From Hyphomonadaceae bacterium TMED5 (lineage in GTDB: Bacteria > Pseudomonadota > Alphaproteobacteria > Caulobacterales > Hyphomonadaceae): a stretch of DNA of 64,000 nucleotides. The position numbers were made by a program, and so were the translations under genes. The stretch covers positions 62,001-126,000 of the forward strand of contig NHBK01000002.1 in the NCBI GenBank assembly GCA_002173095.1, in the 5' to 3' direction. The notes under the pieces were generated by a model. The model made no database searches and was not told the origin of the DNA. It saw nothing but the letters and a program-made list of their open reading frames with translations. Below, piece after piece: positions 8,085-17,271 of the stretch (the first letter of the stretch is position 1; each line of letters opens with the position of its first letter).

Positions 8085-10055
8085 ATGAGCAAGGCAGTCG
8101 CCAAAGAAGAAGAAACTGAGAACGAAACACAGGACGGCCCAGTTCTGGATCTCAGCGATGCCAGCGTCAAAAAATTCATCAAAAAGGCTAAGGCCCGCGG
8201 CTACATCACCCATGATGAGCTGAACAAGGTCCTGCCATCAGATGAAGTGAATCCGGATCAGATTGAGGACATCATGTCTACTCTGTCTGAAATGGGCATT
8301 TCCGTCGTCGACTCTGAAGAAGAGGGCGAGGAAGAGAGCGAGAAGAAGAGCGAACTCGCCACCGTTTCCGGTTCAAAAGCTGTCACCACCACTAAAGGCA
8401 ATGCGCGTGGGTCTGACCGTACCGACGACCCGGTACGTATGTATCTGCGCGAGATGGGCTCGGTAGAGCTTCTCTCCCGTGAGGGCGAGATCGCGATTGC
8501 GAAACGCATTGAGGCGGGGCGCGATGCGATGATCCGTGGCCTCTGCGAAAGCCCGCTGACCTTCGAAGCTATGATGGTCTGGCGCGACGAGCTCGTGAAT
8601 GAGCGCGTTCTTCTGCGTGATATTATCGACCTTGAAGCCACTTATGGCGCGGAAAACCCGCCGCCTGAGCCGGAAGAAGAGGAAGAGGACGAAGAAGAGG
8701 AAGAGTCTGAAAACTCTGAAGACGAAGACGAGGACGAAGAAGCCGCTCGTAAGCGTCGCGAAGAGGAAGAAGACGAGGACGAAGGCGCAGCCATGTCCAT
8801 GTCCGCCATGGAGGCGGAACTTCGCGAAGGCGTCACCAATAAGCTGGACGAGATCGCGAAAGACTTCAGCACCTTCCGTAAACTTCAGGAAAAGCTCATC
8901 GGCCGCCGTATGGAAGGCAAAGAGCTGACCACGAAGGATCAGGACACTTATGATGGCATTCAGAATGGCATCATTGAAAACCTGAAAACCATGCACCTCA
9001 ACAATGCGCGTATCGAAGCGCTGGTTGAGCAGCTCTATGCCATCAATAAGCGTCTTATGGGCCTTGAAGGTAAGCTGATGCGTCTGGCGGACGCGCATGG
9101 CGTTCCACGTCGTGACTTCCTTGAAGCCTATCTTGGCCACGAGCTGGACCCTGAATGGTCTGACGATGTTCGTGACAAGTCCAAGAAGTGGGAACGCTTC
9201 GTTGCGGCTGAAGCTGCAAAGATTGAAAACCTGCGCGAAGAAATCTCTGACACGGCTCAGGAAATCGGTATTCCTATCGATGACTTCCGCCGCATTGTTC
9301 AGACGGTTCAGAAAGGCGAGCGTGAAGCCCGCATCGCGAAGAAGGAAATGGTGGAAGCCAACCTTCGTCTGGTGATCTCCATCGCGAAGAAATACACCAA
9401 CCGTGGCCTGCAATTCCTCGACCTCATTCAGGAAGGCAATATCGGCCTGATGAAAGCGGTTGATAAATTCGAATACCGTCGCGGTTACAAATTCTCGACC
9501 TATGCAACATGGTGGATCCGTCAGGCTATCACCCGCTCTATTGCGGACCAGGCACGTACGATCCGTATTCCGGTGCACATGATCGAGACGATCAACAAGA
9601 TCGTTCGTACCCAGCGCCAGATGCTTCACGAAATTGGCCGCGAGCCAACGCCGGAAGAGCTGGCTGACAAGCTCGGCCTGCCGCTTGAGAAAATCCGTAA
9701 GGTTCTCAAAATCGCGAAAGAGCCGATCTCTCTGGAAACGCCGATTGGTGATGACGAGGATTCAAACCTTGGTGACTTCATCGAGGATAAAGCGGCCCTC
9801 CTGCCGGTGGACGCTGCGATCCAGTCTAACCTGCGTGAAACCACGACCCGCGTTCTGGCGTCTCTGACGCCGCGTGAGGAACGCGTTCTGCGGATGCGTT
9901 TCGGTATTGGTATGAATACCGACCACACGCTGGAAGAAGTCGGCCAGCAATTCTCGGTTACGCGTGAGCGGATCCGTCAGATCGAAGCCAAGGCGCTTCG
10001 CAAGCTGAAGCATCCATCTCGCAGCCGGAAGCTTCGCAGCTTCCTGGATACGTAA
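8085..10055 (+). CDS. rpoD: housekeeping RNA polymerase sigma factor 70
   Basis: A 656-residue primary sigma factor. Region 1.1 occupies roughly residues 20-110. Region 1.2 starts at [11 protein letters not shown]. Region 2 contains [20 protein letters not shown] and the -10-recognising [12 protein letters not shown] segment. Region 4 ends with the [23 protein letters not shown]. Between regions 1.2 and 2 there is a non-conserved segment with a long acidic run, about residues 193-245, built largely of Glu and Asp. It is unusually acidic even for this variable region. It lies directly downstream of dnaG and has a terminator at 10063. Confidence 0.98.
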   Translation: MSKAVAKEEETENETQDGPVLDLSDASVKKFIKKAKARGYITHDELNKVLPSDEVNPDQIEDIMSTLSEMGISVVDSEEEGEEESEKKSELATVSGSKAVTTTKGNARGSDRTDDPVRMYLREMGSVELLSREGEIAIAKRIEAGRDAMIRGLCESPLTFEAMMVWRDELVNERVLLRDIIDLEATYGAENPPPEPEEEEEDEEEEESENSEDEDEDEEAARKRREEEEDEDEGAAMSMSAMEAELREGVTNKLDEIAKDFSTFRKLQEKLIGRRMEGKELTTKDQDTYDGIQNGIIENLKTMHLNNARIEALVEQLYAINKRLMGLEGKLMRLADAHGVPRRDFLEAYLGHELDPEWSDDVRDKSKKWERFVAAEAAKIENLREEISDTAQEIGIPIDDFRRIVQTVQKGEREARIAKKEMVEANLRLVISIAKKYTNRGLQFLDLIQEGNIGLMKAVDKFEYRRGYKFSTYATWWIRQAITRSIADQARTIRIPVHMIETINKIVRTQRQMLHEIGREPTPEELADKLGLPLEKIRKVLKIAKEPISLETPIGDDEDSNLGDFIEDKAALLPVDAAIQSNLRETTTRVLASLTPREERVLRMRFGIGMNTDHTLEEVGQQFSVTRERIRQIEAKALRKLKHPSRSRKLRSFLDT

Positions 10056-10062
10056 GAGATTT

Positions 10063-10093
10063 AAAGGCGGCCCTCGGGTCGCCTTTTTGTTTT
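10063..10093 (+). terminator. rpoD terminator (copy 1 of a duplicated block)
   Basis: AAAGGCG pairs with CGCCTTT and is followed by a T-run (TTTTTGTTTT), eight bases after the rpoD stop. The block from 10067 to 10093 recurs almost unchanged at 11156-11183, on the far side of the DUF4238 gene. Confidence 0.85.
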
Positions 10094-10135
10094 AATGTTG
10101 AGGTGTGAGATGCTTGAAGTCGATTTGCAACGCTG

Positions 10136-11101
10136 ATGGCGTTAGATCATTACGTTTCCCAAGTTCATCTGAAAAACTTTTATGCTCCGGCTTTGGGGCA
10201 GGAAATGTATGGAGTGAGGAAACGTGACTTAAAAGTGTTTCCGTGTAACTCCAGAAGTCAATGCAGAATACCAGATGGCAGTTCCAATAAGTACTTGGTT
10301 GAACCAAGGTTTGTGGAAGAGTTTTTGAAAACTGTTGAGCCTAAATATAACGCTGCTGTAGAAACTTTGCGAAGTGGAGCAGTATCGGGCGAAGCTATTT
10401 ACGTTATTTCTGGGTTTATTGGTTTTGTGACTAGCTGCTCTCCGGCTGCGATGCGCTTGAATCGTGCATGGTTGGAGAAGTTCGTCGAATCTACGACGAG
10501 GCAAATGGACTACATGGGGAAATTATCACCAGTCCCTGACGAATTGGGTGGCGAAACGATTTCAAGTATGTTGGCTTCAGGAAAAGTATTCGTTGATGTC
10601 GATCCGAAGTATCCTCAAGCTATTGGTATCAGCAATATTCTAGAGCGGACGGCTGCAGTTGGAAATTCTAGCTGGGAAATCTTAATCGCCAGAACATCCG
10701 ATAGATCTTTTATGACGAGTGATTATCCGTGCGCGGTTCAACGTTCCATTGGCTCTCCAATATTTGCTCGAATCGTTCCCTTGGCTGCAGACATTGCCAT
10801 AAGAATTTATCCCAGAAGACGTGTTGACCGCAGACTGCTTGAAAGCGCCCTTCAAAATGATTTTCCGCACTTTCGCTATCGAAGGAAAAATTTGGGTGCT
10901 TCCGAAGTGGGCGATGTAAACCGTCGAATCATCCGATGCGCAGAAATGAATGTGTATTCTTCTGTTATGAACACTTCCGTACGTAATTTTATAAATAAGA
11001 ACCGTAATTTCAGGACAGAAACAGTTTCGACCATCAATTCTTCGGAGCAAGGCGACCTATTGTTTTTCCAGCAAAGGGAAATGCCGTTCAACTATGATTG
11101 A
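10136..11101 (+). CDS. DUF4238 domain-containing protein, probably acquired
   Basis: A 321-residue protein beginning with the DUF4238 hallmark (HYVSQVHLKNF) and containing the later FMTSDYPCAV segment typical of the family. No catalytic function is established for DUF4238. Base use is clearly more AT-rich than the flanking dnaG, rpoD and transglutaminase genes, with codons such as AAA, TTT and ATA common. The gene sits alone between two near-identical copies of the rpoD terminator block, as if inserted there. This points to horizontal acquisition. A role in defence or toxicity is only a guess from such isolated, AT-rich cargo elsewhere. Confidence 0.8.
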   Translation: MALDHYVSQVHLKNFYAPALGQEMYGVRKRDLKVFPCNSRSQCRIPDGSSNKYLVEPRFVEEFLKTVEPKYNAAVETLRSGAVSGEAIYVISGFIGFVTSCSPAAMRLNRAWLEKFVESTTRQMDYMGKLSPVPDELGGETISSMLASGKVFVDVDPKYPQAIGISNILERTAAVGNSSWEILIARTSDRSFMTSDYPCAVQRSIGSPIFARIVPLAADIAIRIYPRRRVDRRLLESALQNDFPHFRYRRKNLGASEVGDVNRRIIRCAEMNVYSSVMNTSVRNFINKNRNFRTETVSTINSSEQGDLLFFQQREMPFNYD

Positions 11102-11155
11102 CGCACTCAGCACGTTCGATCCTTTCAATCTCTTAGCATTTATGACGGCATTTAC

Positions 11156-11183
11156 GCGGGCCCTCGGATCGCCTTTTTTGTTT
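11156..11183 (+). repeat. second copy of the rpoD terminator block
   Basis: The core GGCCCTCGG-R-TCGCC followed by a T-run and GTTT matches 10067-10093 with one extra G, one extra T and one G-to-A change. The left arm AAAGGCG of the true terminator is missing here, so the hairpin is weak. It therefore looks like a duplicated or target-site-derived remnant, not an independent terminator. Confidence 0.65.
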
Positions 11184-11282
11184 CTGCTCCAAAGACACCT
11201 AGCCGAATATCCGCCCCTTGAAGCGGGTGGAGTTAGAAAACATATCCATATATAAGTTTTTTCTAATTTTAAGATCAGTGCC

Positions 11283-11639
11283 ATGGCTTACCGCATCCAT
11301 ATTCACCGCCGGTCCACCCACTGGGCAAAACCTTCTGAAGGAAACATCACCCTCGACGAGGTGAAGGCGCTGGCGTTGAAATACCCGTATCTGGATTTCG
11401 TTGAACGAGAGGAGCGCGTCGGTATCGGCCAGTGTTGCGGCGGTAAAGTGTGCTGGACAGACGACAATATTCTGATGGGGTTTCAGTTCGCAGAGGGGCA
11501 GCTGACGGCCGACTATGTCGACGATGAAACTGTCTGTCGCGCGCTCTATCTGGCGGGCCTTCTCAAGGCTAAAGTGCAAGGTGATGAAGGTGAGTTCTAT
11601 CGAGCCGGTGCAGACGGCGTGGAACATTATAAGAGCTGA
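11283..11639 (+). CDS. conserved hypothetical protein with a Cys pair cluster
   Basis: A 118-residue soluble protein starting MAYRIHIHRR. I do not recognise a named family. The middle contains GQCCGGKVCW, three cysteines within eight residues that could bind metal or form a disulfide. No signal peptide or membrane segment is seen. The start ATG has no strong ribosome site. The reverse-strand frame over the same bases (11199-11732) is longer, but its composition looks like an antisense shadow. It is bounded by the DUF4238 insertion on the left and the transglutaminase gene on the right. Confidence 0.6.
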   Translation: MAYRIHIHRRSTHWAKPSEGNITLDEVKALALKYPYLDFVEREERVGIGQCCGGKVCWTDDNILMGFQFAEGQLTADYVDDETVCRALYLAGLLKAKVQGDEGEFYRAGADGVEHYKS

Positions 11640-11815
11640 AGCCTCCGCCGATGGAGGGAAACACGCGGTGCGTTCAGGAAAAATGCTCTTAAAAGCTGTA
11701 ATTTTCCGATTTGCGTCATAAAGGGCTTGCATCCGACCCTGAATTTCGTGTTAGGGGCGAAACCAGTTTGTACCCCGACAGTTAATTACATTCCTGACCA
11801 TTAGGATGCCTGCTC

Positions 11816-12622
11816 ATGCGCGTTTCTATCGCTGCTGAACTCGACTATTATTTTGCTGAACCGACCGATGTGCTTCTGGCCGTGGAAGCCATTCCTATGG
11901 CTGATCAAAAGCTGATCCGGGACAGGCTGACTGTGGCCGGTGAAAGTACACTGCTGCGAAGCGTTGAAAAACACGGAACGCCCGGCCGTCGGCAATGGAC
12001 AGAAACGCGTGGACAGACCCGTATTCGCTATCAGGCGGAGGTCGATGTCGGTCGCGCGCCGCTCAATATTGGCGGCCTGTGCGTACCGCCGCGCCGTCAA
12101 TTGCCACCTGATGTGATCAATTACCTCTTCCCAAGTCGCTATTGCGAATCCGACCGGCTGACCAATTTTGCGATGAGCCAGTTTGGCGGGCTGTCCGGTG
12201 GCCAGCAAATTCTGGCCATGTCCGACTGGATTTATGAGAATTTCGAATATGTGCCCGGAGCATCTGACGCCACAACGACGGCGGCAGACAGTTTTCTACA
12301 GCGCCAGGGCGTGTGCCGGGACTATGCCCATGTGCTGATCTCGCTGGCCCGCGCCGTGGGTGTGCCTGCGCGCATGGTCTCTGTGTATGCGCCGGATATT
12401 AATCCACCAGACTTCCACGCTGTGGTGGAGGTCTGGCTTGGCGGTCGCTGGCATCTGATCGACCCGACCCGGTTGGCACGGGAAGAAAGCCTGGTGCGCA
12501 TCACCTATGGCCGGGATGCGACTGATATCAGCTTTATGACGATTTTCGGAGCGGCCCAGCTGAATAGCCAGAGCGTTCAGGTGACCGCTCATCACACTCA
12601 GCCGATAGCGTTGAGCGCCTGA
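11816..12622 (+). CDS. transglutaminase-like (cysteine protease fold) protein
   Basis: A 268-residue protein with an N-terminal beta domain (about residues 1-90) followed by a transglutaminase core. The catalytic triad is visible: Cys in QGVCRDYAHV, His in DFHAVVEVWLGGRW and Asp in LIDPTRL. Bacterial members act as proteases, amidases or cross-linkers, and many sit with ATP-grasp and alpha-E genes, which are absent here. No signal peptide is evident, so it is probably cytoplasmic. Its 3' end overlaps the convergent metY gene by 25 bases. Confidence 0.88.
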   Translation: MRVSIAAELDYYFAEPTDVLLAVEAIPMADQKLIRDRLTVAGESTLLRSVEKHGTPGRRQWTETRGQTRIRYQAEVDVGRAPLNIGGLCVPPRRQLPPDVINYLFPSRYCESDRLTNFAMSQFGGLSGGQQILAMSDWIYENFEYVPGASDATTTAADSFLQRQGVCRDYAHVLISLARAVGVPARMVSVYAPDINPPDFHAVVEVWLGGRWHLIDPTRLAREESLVRITYGRDATDISFMTIFGAAQLNSQSVQVTAHHTQPIALSA

Positions 12623-13884
12623 TCGAGGTCGGCCATCAGGTCATCAGCGCCTTCAATGCCAATAGACAGACGCACCGTGTCTGGCGCAGCGCCTGCAGCG
12701 ATTTGCTGATCCGGGCTGAGCTGGCGGTGAGTGGTGGAGGCCGGGTGAATAACCAGCGATCGCGCATCGCCAAGGTTTGCCACATGGCTGAAGAGCTTCA
12801 GCTCGCTTACAAACTTCGTACACGCCTCATACCCGCCTTTCAGCGAGACGGTGAAGAGCGCGCCTGCGCCTTTCGGGCAGATTTTCGGCACGCGGGCTTT
12901 GTAAGGTGAGCTATCAAGGCCGCCATAGGTGACCGCCGAAACCGCCGGATGGGTTTCCAGCCATTTTGAAATCTTCTCGGCATTGGCGACGTGCTTTTCC
13001 ATGCGCAGGGGCAGGGTCTCAATACCCATCAGCGTGTAGTGTGCGCCTTGTGGGTTCATGGTCATGCCAAGGTCGCGCAGGCCAACGGCAATGCCGTGGA
13101 AAGTGAATGCCATCGGGCCGAGCGCCTCATGGAAGCAGAGGCCGTGATAGGCAGGTTCTGGCTGTGAAAGGCTCGGGAATTTGTCGCTTGCAGACCAGTC
13201 AAACTTACCGGAATCGACAACTGCACCGCCCGTGACAGTGCCATTGCCAGTCATGTATTTGGTGAGCGAGTGCACGACCAGCGTCGCGCCGTGTTCGATC
13301 GGTTTGCAGAGATACGGCGTCGCCGTGGTGTTATCCACGATCAGCGGAATGCCGGCTTCATCAGTGATCGCGGAGATCGCATCAAGGTCTGTGATATAGC
13401 CGCCCGGATTGGCAATCGTCTCACAGAAGACGGCGCGCGTATTCTCGTCGATCGCGGCTTTCACCGCGTCCAGATCGTCAAAGTCGACAAAGGTACACGA
13501 CCAGCCAAAGCGTTTAATCGTCTGGCTGAACTGAGTGATCGTGCCGCCATAAAGACGGGTGGAGGCGACAATGTTTTTGCCCGGTCCCATAAGCGGGAAG
13601 AGCGCCATGATCTGCGCAGCGTGCCCGGAGGAACAACAAACCGCGCCCGCGCCGCCTTCAAGCGCCGCAATACGGTTTTGCAGGGCACCAATGGTTGGGT
13701 TGGTCAGGCGGGAATAAATATAACCGACTTCGGCCAGATTGAAGAGCGCAGCAGCATGGTCTGCATCACGGAAGACATAGGCTGTGGTCTGATAGATTGG
13801 CGTCTGGCGCGCGCCCGTTGCCGGGTCCGGCTCAGCGCCCGCGTGAATGGCTAGTGTCTGAAAGTCCTGAAATGTGTCTGTCAT
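12598..13884 (-). CDS. metY: O-acetylhomoserine sulfhydrylase
   Basis: A PLP enzyme of the Cys/Met-metabolism family, 428 residues from the ATG chosen because GGAGGA lies just upstream; a TTG four codons earlier is less likely. YSRLTNPT and the PLP lysine in SLTKYMTGNG are the expected signatures, with VDNTTATPYL before the lysine. The size and the NPT-type motif match O-acetylhomoserine (thiol)-lyases, which take sulfide and O-acetylhomoserine to homocysteine. This fits the acetyl-type MetA at 1.6-2.5 kb. An ACTT-NN-AAGT palindrome like that of metA lies 31 bases upstream. Confidence 0.92.
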   Translation of the reverse strand: MTDTFQDFQTLAIHAGAEPDPATGARQTPIYQTTAYVFRDADHAAALFNLAEVGYIYSRLTNPTIGALQNRIAALEGGAGAVCCSSGHAAQIMALFPLMGPGKNIVASTRLYGGTITQFSQTIKRFGWSCTFVDFDDLDAVKAAIDENTRAVFCETIANPGGYITDLDAISAITDEAGIPLIVDNTTATPYLCKPIEHGATLVVHSLTKYMTGNGTVTGGAVVDSGKFDWSASDKFPSLSQPEPAYHGLCFHEALGPMAFTFHGIAVGLRDLGMTMNPQGAHYTLMGIETLPLRMEKHVANAEKISKWLETHPAVSAVTYGGLDSSPYKARVPKICPKGAGALFTVSLKGGYEACTKFVSELKLFSHVANLGDARSLVIHPASTTHRQLSPDQQIAAGAAPDTVRLSIGIEGADDLMADLDQALNAIG

Positions 13885-13915
13885 GGCGTCCTCCAATTCC
13901 CTTATGTTCTTTCGA

Positions 13916-13927
13916 CACTTTTAAGTC
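13916..13927 (-). promoter_or_regulatory. putative operator shared by metA and metY (metY copy)
   Basis: The coding strand reads GACTTAAAAGTG, preceded by GCCT as in metA (GCCTCTGACTT there, GCCTGACTT here). The palindromic core ACTT-NN-AAGT is intact. A CAGG-N7-CCTG hairpin directly precedes it. It may be a regulator site of the methionine pathway or an RNA element. Confidence 0.4.
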
Positions 13928-14090
13928 AGGCATTGCACCTGCTCAAGACGGAGTAATTCGTCTGGTGAGCGAAGGTGGCGCGTAATTCAGGGGAAACGGG
14001 CCGCGGAACGCGGGCTATACAGTGCATCATACCAGGGACGCTGAATCCCAGGCGCTATTTGCCCGATATAGTATTGAACGCCTGCTAGCC

Positions 14091-14115
14091 GGGCGCCGCC
14101 ATTTGGGCGGCGCCC
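14091..14115. terminator. strong GC-rich hairpin after the TonB receptor gene
   Basis: Perfect ten-base arms GGGCGCCGCC and GGCGGCGCCC with a five-base loop, 13 bases beyond the stop of the minus-strand TonB receptor. No long T-run follows on the minus strand, while TTTT occurs on the plus strand, so it may work as a pause or bidirectional block. Confidence 0.6.
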
Positions 14116-14127
14116 GAGCCTTTTAAT

Positions 14128-16145
14128 CTAGAAGCGTAGTCGTACGCCGCCATTCACAATGAAGCCGTCATTGCGAGACCATATATCTGTGGTCCACTGG
14201 CCATGCGCTGAGCGCTGTTGAAGCAGAAGCGAGTCTTCCCGCGTCTGCCGCACATTCAGAATGTTTTCTGCGTTGATGAACCAGCTCGCCGGGCCAATTG
14301 TGATCTCGCCCAGTATGCCCACATCCAGATATGCCTTGCTGACAGAGCGGTAGGGATTTCCCTCTACGCGCTGCTCGCCAGTGTAGTACATTTCAAGGCC
14401 CAGTCTGAATTCACCATGGCGTTCCCACATAGCGACCATACCTGCCGTGTGTTGTGGGGTGAGCGCGACTTCGTCACGGGACAGGCCGTCAGCAGAAGGC
14501 TCGCTTGAATCGGTGTAGAGATAGCTGCTGTAAGTTTGAAATCATTCCATACATAGCGCAGCACAAGTTCAGACCCGCGAATACGCGTGGTGCCATCCAG
14601 ATTGACCAGACGAACGCGGTCGGCAGGTCCGTTGGTTGTGCTCGAAACCTCTTCCAGAATGGTGGCATTCTCAACATCTGACGCAAATACCGTCACATTG
14701 CCTTCGAACGGGCCGCGACGATAGCCGACATCCAGTGATGCCGTTCTGGCTGTTTCTTCTTCAAGGTCTTCAAGCAGAAGAAGGCGTGAGAGCCCTGAGG
14801 CTTCGATTTCCTCCACAAAAGGCGTGGGCGCAAAAAAGCCTTCAGCGACCGAGCCCCTGATGGTCCAATCACCCGGTCGATAGAGCAGGGATACGCGTGG
14901 GCTGAACTGCGTTCCATATTCGGAATGGTCGTCTACGCGCCCGCTCACCGACAAAGAGAGGTCTTGTGTGAAATCGTAATCGACCTGTCCAAACAGGCCC
15001 GGAACGTCATAGCTGAAATCAAAGTCAGGATAAGTCTCAGAGCTGTAGCTATCGCTTTGATAAGCCAGACCCAGAACCCAGTCCCAATTGCTTTGCTGGC
15101 CCGTGAGGGATGCTTCCAACAGGTAATTCTCGTGTTTGTCTGTCTCTGCGACGTCTCCATAGACATGGTCATGGTCCTGAACCATTGCGGACGCTCTGAT
15201 CTGGCCAGAAATGTCGGGACTAAATTCGGTTCGCGCAATAACGCCGCCATCAATCCGCGTGGAATCCTGGGTCAATGGGAAATATGTTCCATCGGGCACT
15301 GTGCGTCCGTCTCGTGTGCCGCCTTCGCGCTCTTCTGTCATGAAGCCCAGAGTTGCGTAGATGGAATTCCCTTCACTGTCCTCCCAGAACAGGCGAGGTC
15401 GCGCGGTGAAACGCTCATAAGCAGGCAGATCAATCCAGCCATCCTGATCAAAGTCTTCCAAGGACTGACGGTGTGCGCCAGCAGTCAGAGAGACTGCGAG
15501 TTCATCATTGATTGGCGTTTCGCCGTAGGCAGTCAGATCCTGACCATCGCGTGAGGTGAGATTGAACAGCACCTCACCATTGGCCTCATCGCCCGGTCTT
15601 CGCGAGATCAGGTTGATGACGCCGCCCAGTGCAGATGCGCCATACAGGGAAGACGCTGAGCCCTTAATCACCTCTACGCGACCAAGGTCCGTTGGTGGGA
15701 TTTGCAATACGCCCAATGACTGTCCGCCATAAAGCGGCAGTCCGTCAGCCAGAATTTGAGTGTAACGCCCGTAAAGCCCCTGAATACGTACATTGGCGGC
15801 GCCGAGGCCTGGCGATGTGACCTGCACGCGTACGCCGCCGGTTTCGTTTACCAGGGTGGCAATGTTGCCGGGACGCATGATGGCTTTTTCTTCGATTTCT
15901 TCCTGATTGATCAATTCAACCCGCATCGGGTTGTCCTGTGCCATGCGCCCGGAGCGTGTGGATGTGACCACAACCGCATCGAGCGTTGCTTCTTCATCCT
16001 CATGGTCATGATCATCGCTTTCATTCTGATGATCCTGCTCATTGAGCGACATTTGAGATGTACTGGTTTCCTGAGCTGCGGCCGGATAAATTGCGCATGC
16101 AGACAGGATGAGGACGAGAGACGTCCCCCTGAAAAGTTTCGACAT
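14128..16145 (-). pseudogene. TonB-dependent outer-membrane receptor, interrupted by a frameshift
   Basis: The minus-strand reading frame from 16145 encodes a signal peptide, a His/Asp-rich stretch (DDHDHEDEE), a TonB-box-like segment (LDAVVVTSTRSGR), a plug domain (VRIQGLYGRYTQILADGLPL) and most of the barrel. Around 14515-14535, after FKLTAAIS, it shifts into a different frame and stops at 14364. The adjacent frame continues the barrel (YLYTDSSEPSADG onward) to a canonical C-terminal Phe at 14128. Together they make about 670 residues, normal for the family. The His-rich N-terminus and the DUF2946 partner suggest metal uptake. The product as read is probably non-functional unless this is a sequencing error. 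Confidence 0.85.
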
Positions 16146-16211
16146 TTTGTAGTCCTGAAATAGAATGATTTCAGGCGGGCTGAATGGAGTGACCCGCCGG
16201 TTCAGTCAGTC

Positions 16212-16559
16212 TCAGGCAATAGGTGGACGATGCATTGGGTCTGGAGGCCGGGAGGCGAATGCTTCATTGCCGAATACACGGATCAGCGTCGCGAGCACGG
16301 GTTTCTCAATGAGGTTCGCAGGCTCTTTTCGAAGCACATGAAAATGGCACGTCCCGCACTCATGCGCATGATGTTCATGATCATCGTGTGATGTGTCGGT
16401 CGCTTGTGCTGGAGTTTGATAAACGCCGTTCTCGACGCATTCGATTTCAGTGGCAGCCATAGTCTGGCTTGCCTCAGCGGCGGGAGCTACCAGCATGACC
16501 CAGACTGCGAGTATGGAAAGGCACAGCTTTAGAGAGATATGTCTTGCCGTTGCTGTCAT
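16212..16559 (-). CDS. DUF2946-like His/Cys-rich exported protein
   Basis: A 115-residue protein with an N-terminal hydrophobic segment ending near AEA, consistent with a signal peptide. A metal-binding-looking stretch DDHEHHAHECGTCHFHV follows, and a Pro-rich end RPPDPMHRPP. These features resemble DUF2946 proteins, which are commonly found beside TonB receptors or copper/other metal genes. It lies 66 bases upstream of the TonB receptor on the same strand, so the two likely form one metal-related operon. Which metal is not evident; no Fur or Zur box was recognised upstream. Confidence 0.7.
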   Translation of the reverse strand: MTATARHISLKLCLSILAVWVMLVAPAAEASQTMAATEIECVENGVYQTPAQATDTSHDDHEHHAHECGTCHFHVLRKEPANLIEKPVLATLIRVFGNEAFASRPPDPMHRPPIA

Positions 16560-16719
16560 ATGTCTTCGATGAACGTCCCCGAACGCGCTTTTCTGCGAAT
16601 AGGTCGCATATATCGTTGAAGCTTCTCATCCGGTCAAGCGCTGACCTGCGTCACTTCGCAGACGTGTCTATGAGGAAGGGCGATATAAACTGTGCTCGCT
16701 GAACCTAGAGGAGGGCGCC

Positions 16720-17133
16720 ATGTCTGATGCGCCGATCTATGTATATGACGGGGAGTGCGTGCTGTGTTCGCGCGCCGTTCAGTATGTGCTGAAGCATGAC
16801 AGAACTGATCCTCCGATACGGTTCGTCGCCATTCTGTCTCAGGAAGGACGGGCGATCGCTGAGGGGCTTGGCATAGACCCTGAAAATCCGAGCTCTTTCA
16901 TTTTCGTAGATGATGGCAAGGCGTATCTGATGAGCGATGCCGTTATGATCATGACGAAGCGAGCCGGCGGCCCGGCGCGATACCTGCACCTGTTTTCATT
17001 TGTGCCGCGCCCGCTGCGTGACTGGGCGTATAAATGCATCGCGACTAATCGGTATAGCTGGTTCGGACGACTGGATCATTGCTATATGCCAAGCCCGGAA
17101 ACCCGTGAGCGGTTTGTGTTGGAAACCGAGTGA
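16720..17133 (+). CDS. DCC family (DUF393) thiol-disulfide oxidoreductase-like protein
   Basis: A 137-residue protein with the diagnostic DGECVLCS motif (Asp followed by CxxC) near the N-terminus. The rest of the family pattern is present: RFVAILSQEG, a middle SSFIFVDDGKAYLMSDAV and the end RYSWFGR. DUF393 proteins (YuxK in Bacillus) are predicted thioredoxin-fold redox proteins; biochemical roles are mostly undefined. GAGGAGGG precedes the ATG. It is transcribed divergently from the DUF2946/TonB unit. Confidence 0.9.
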   Translation: MSDAPIYVYDGECVLCSRAVQYVLKHDRTDPPIRFVAILSQEGRAIAEGLGIDPENPSSFIFVDDGKAYLMSDAVMIMTKRAGGPARYLHLFSFVPRPLRDWAYKCIATNRYSWFGRLDHCYMPSPETRERFVLETE

Positions 17134-17271
17134 TCCCGGGGCGCCGCTTACGACTAAGGTCGGTCCCCGCAACATGAAATGGCAGAGAACTGATTATAAG
17201 CCTGTTAATTGTGAACAGCGTATATTTCCCGAAAAGACGTCCGATAACAGGACCATTCTGGGACTACAAAA

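Noticed and set aside
8373-9629. Long reverse-strand frame (418 codons) across rpoD
   Set aside because: It is antisense to a clearly identified gene, follows from its biased third codon positions, and reads as Phe/Val-rich low-complexity sequence.
10226-10237. GACTTAAAAGTG inside the DUF4238 gene as a third met-type operator
   Set aside because: It lies within coding sequence of an unrelated gene; it is taken as coincidence and also warns that the motif is not fully specific.
11199-11732. Reverse-strand frame of 177 codons over the small gene at 11283
   Set aside because: No ribosome site or family motif; the plus-strand frame has a more protein-like composition and the proper coding bias.
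13885-14040. SAM-II or other SAM riboswitch upstream of metY (and metA)
   Set aside because: The SAM-II core with its conserved GCTAAA-type segment and pseudoknot could not be found; only the short palindrome is shared.
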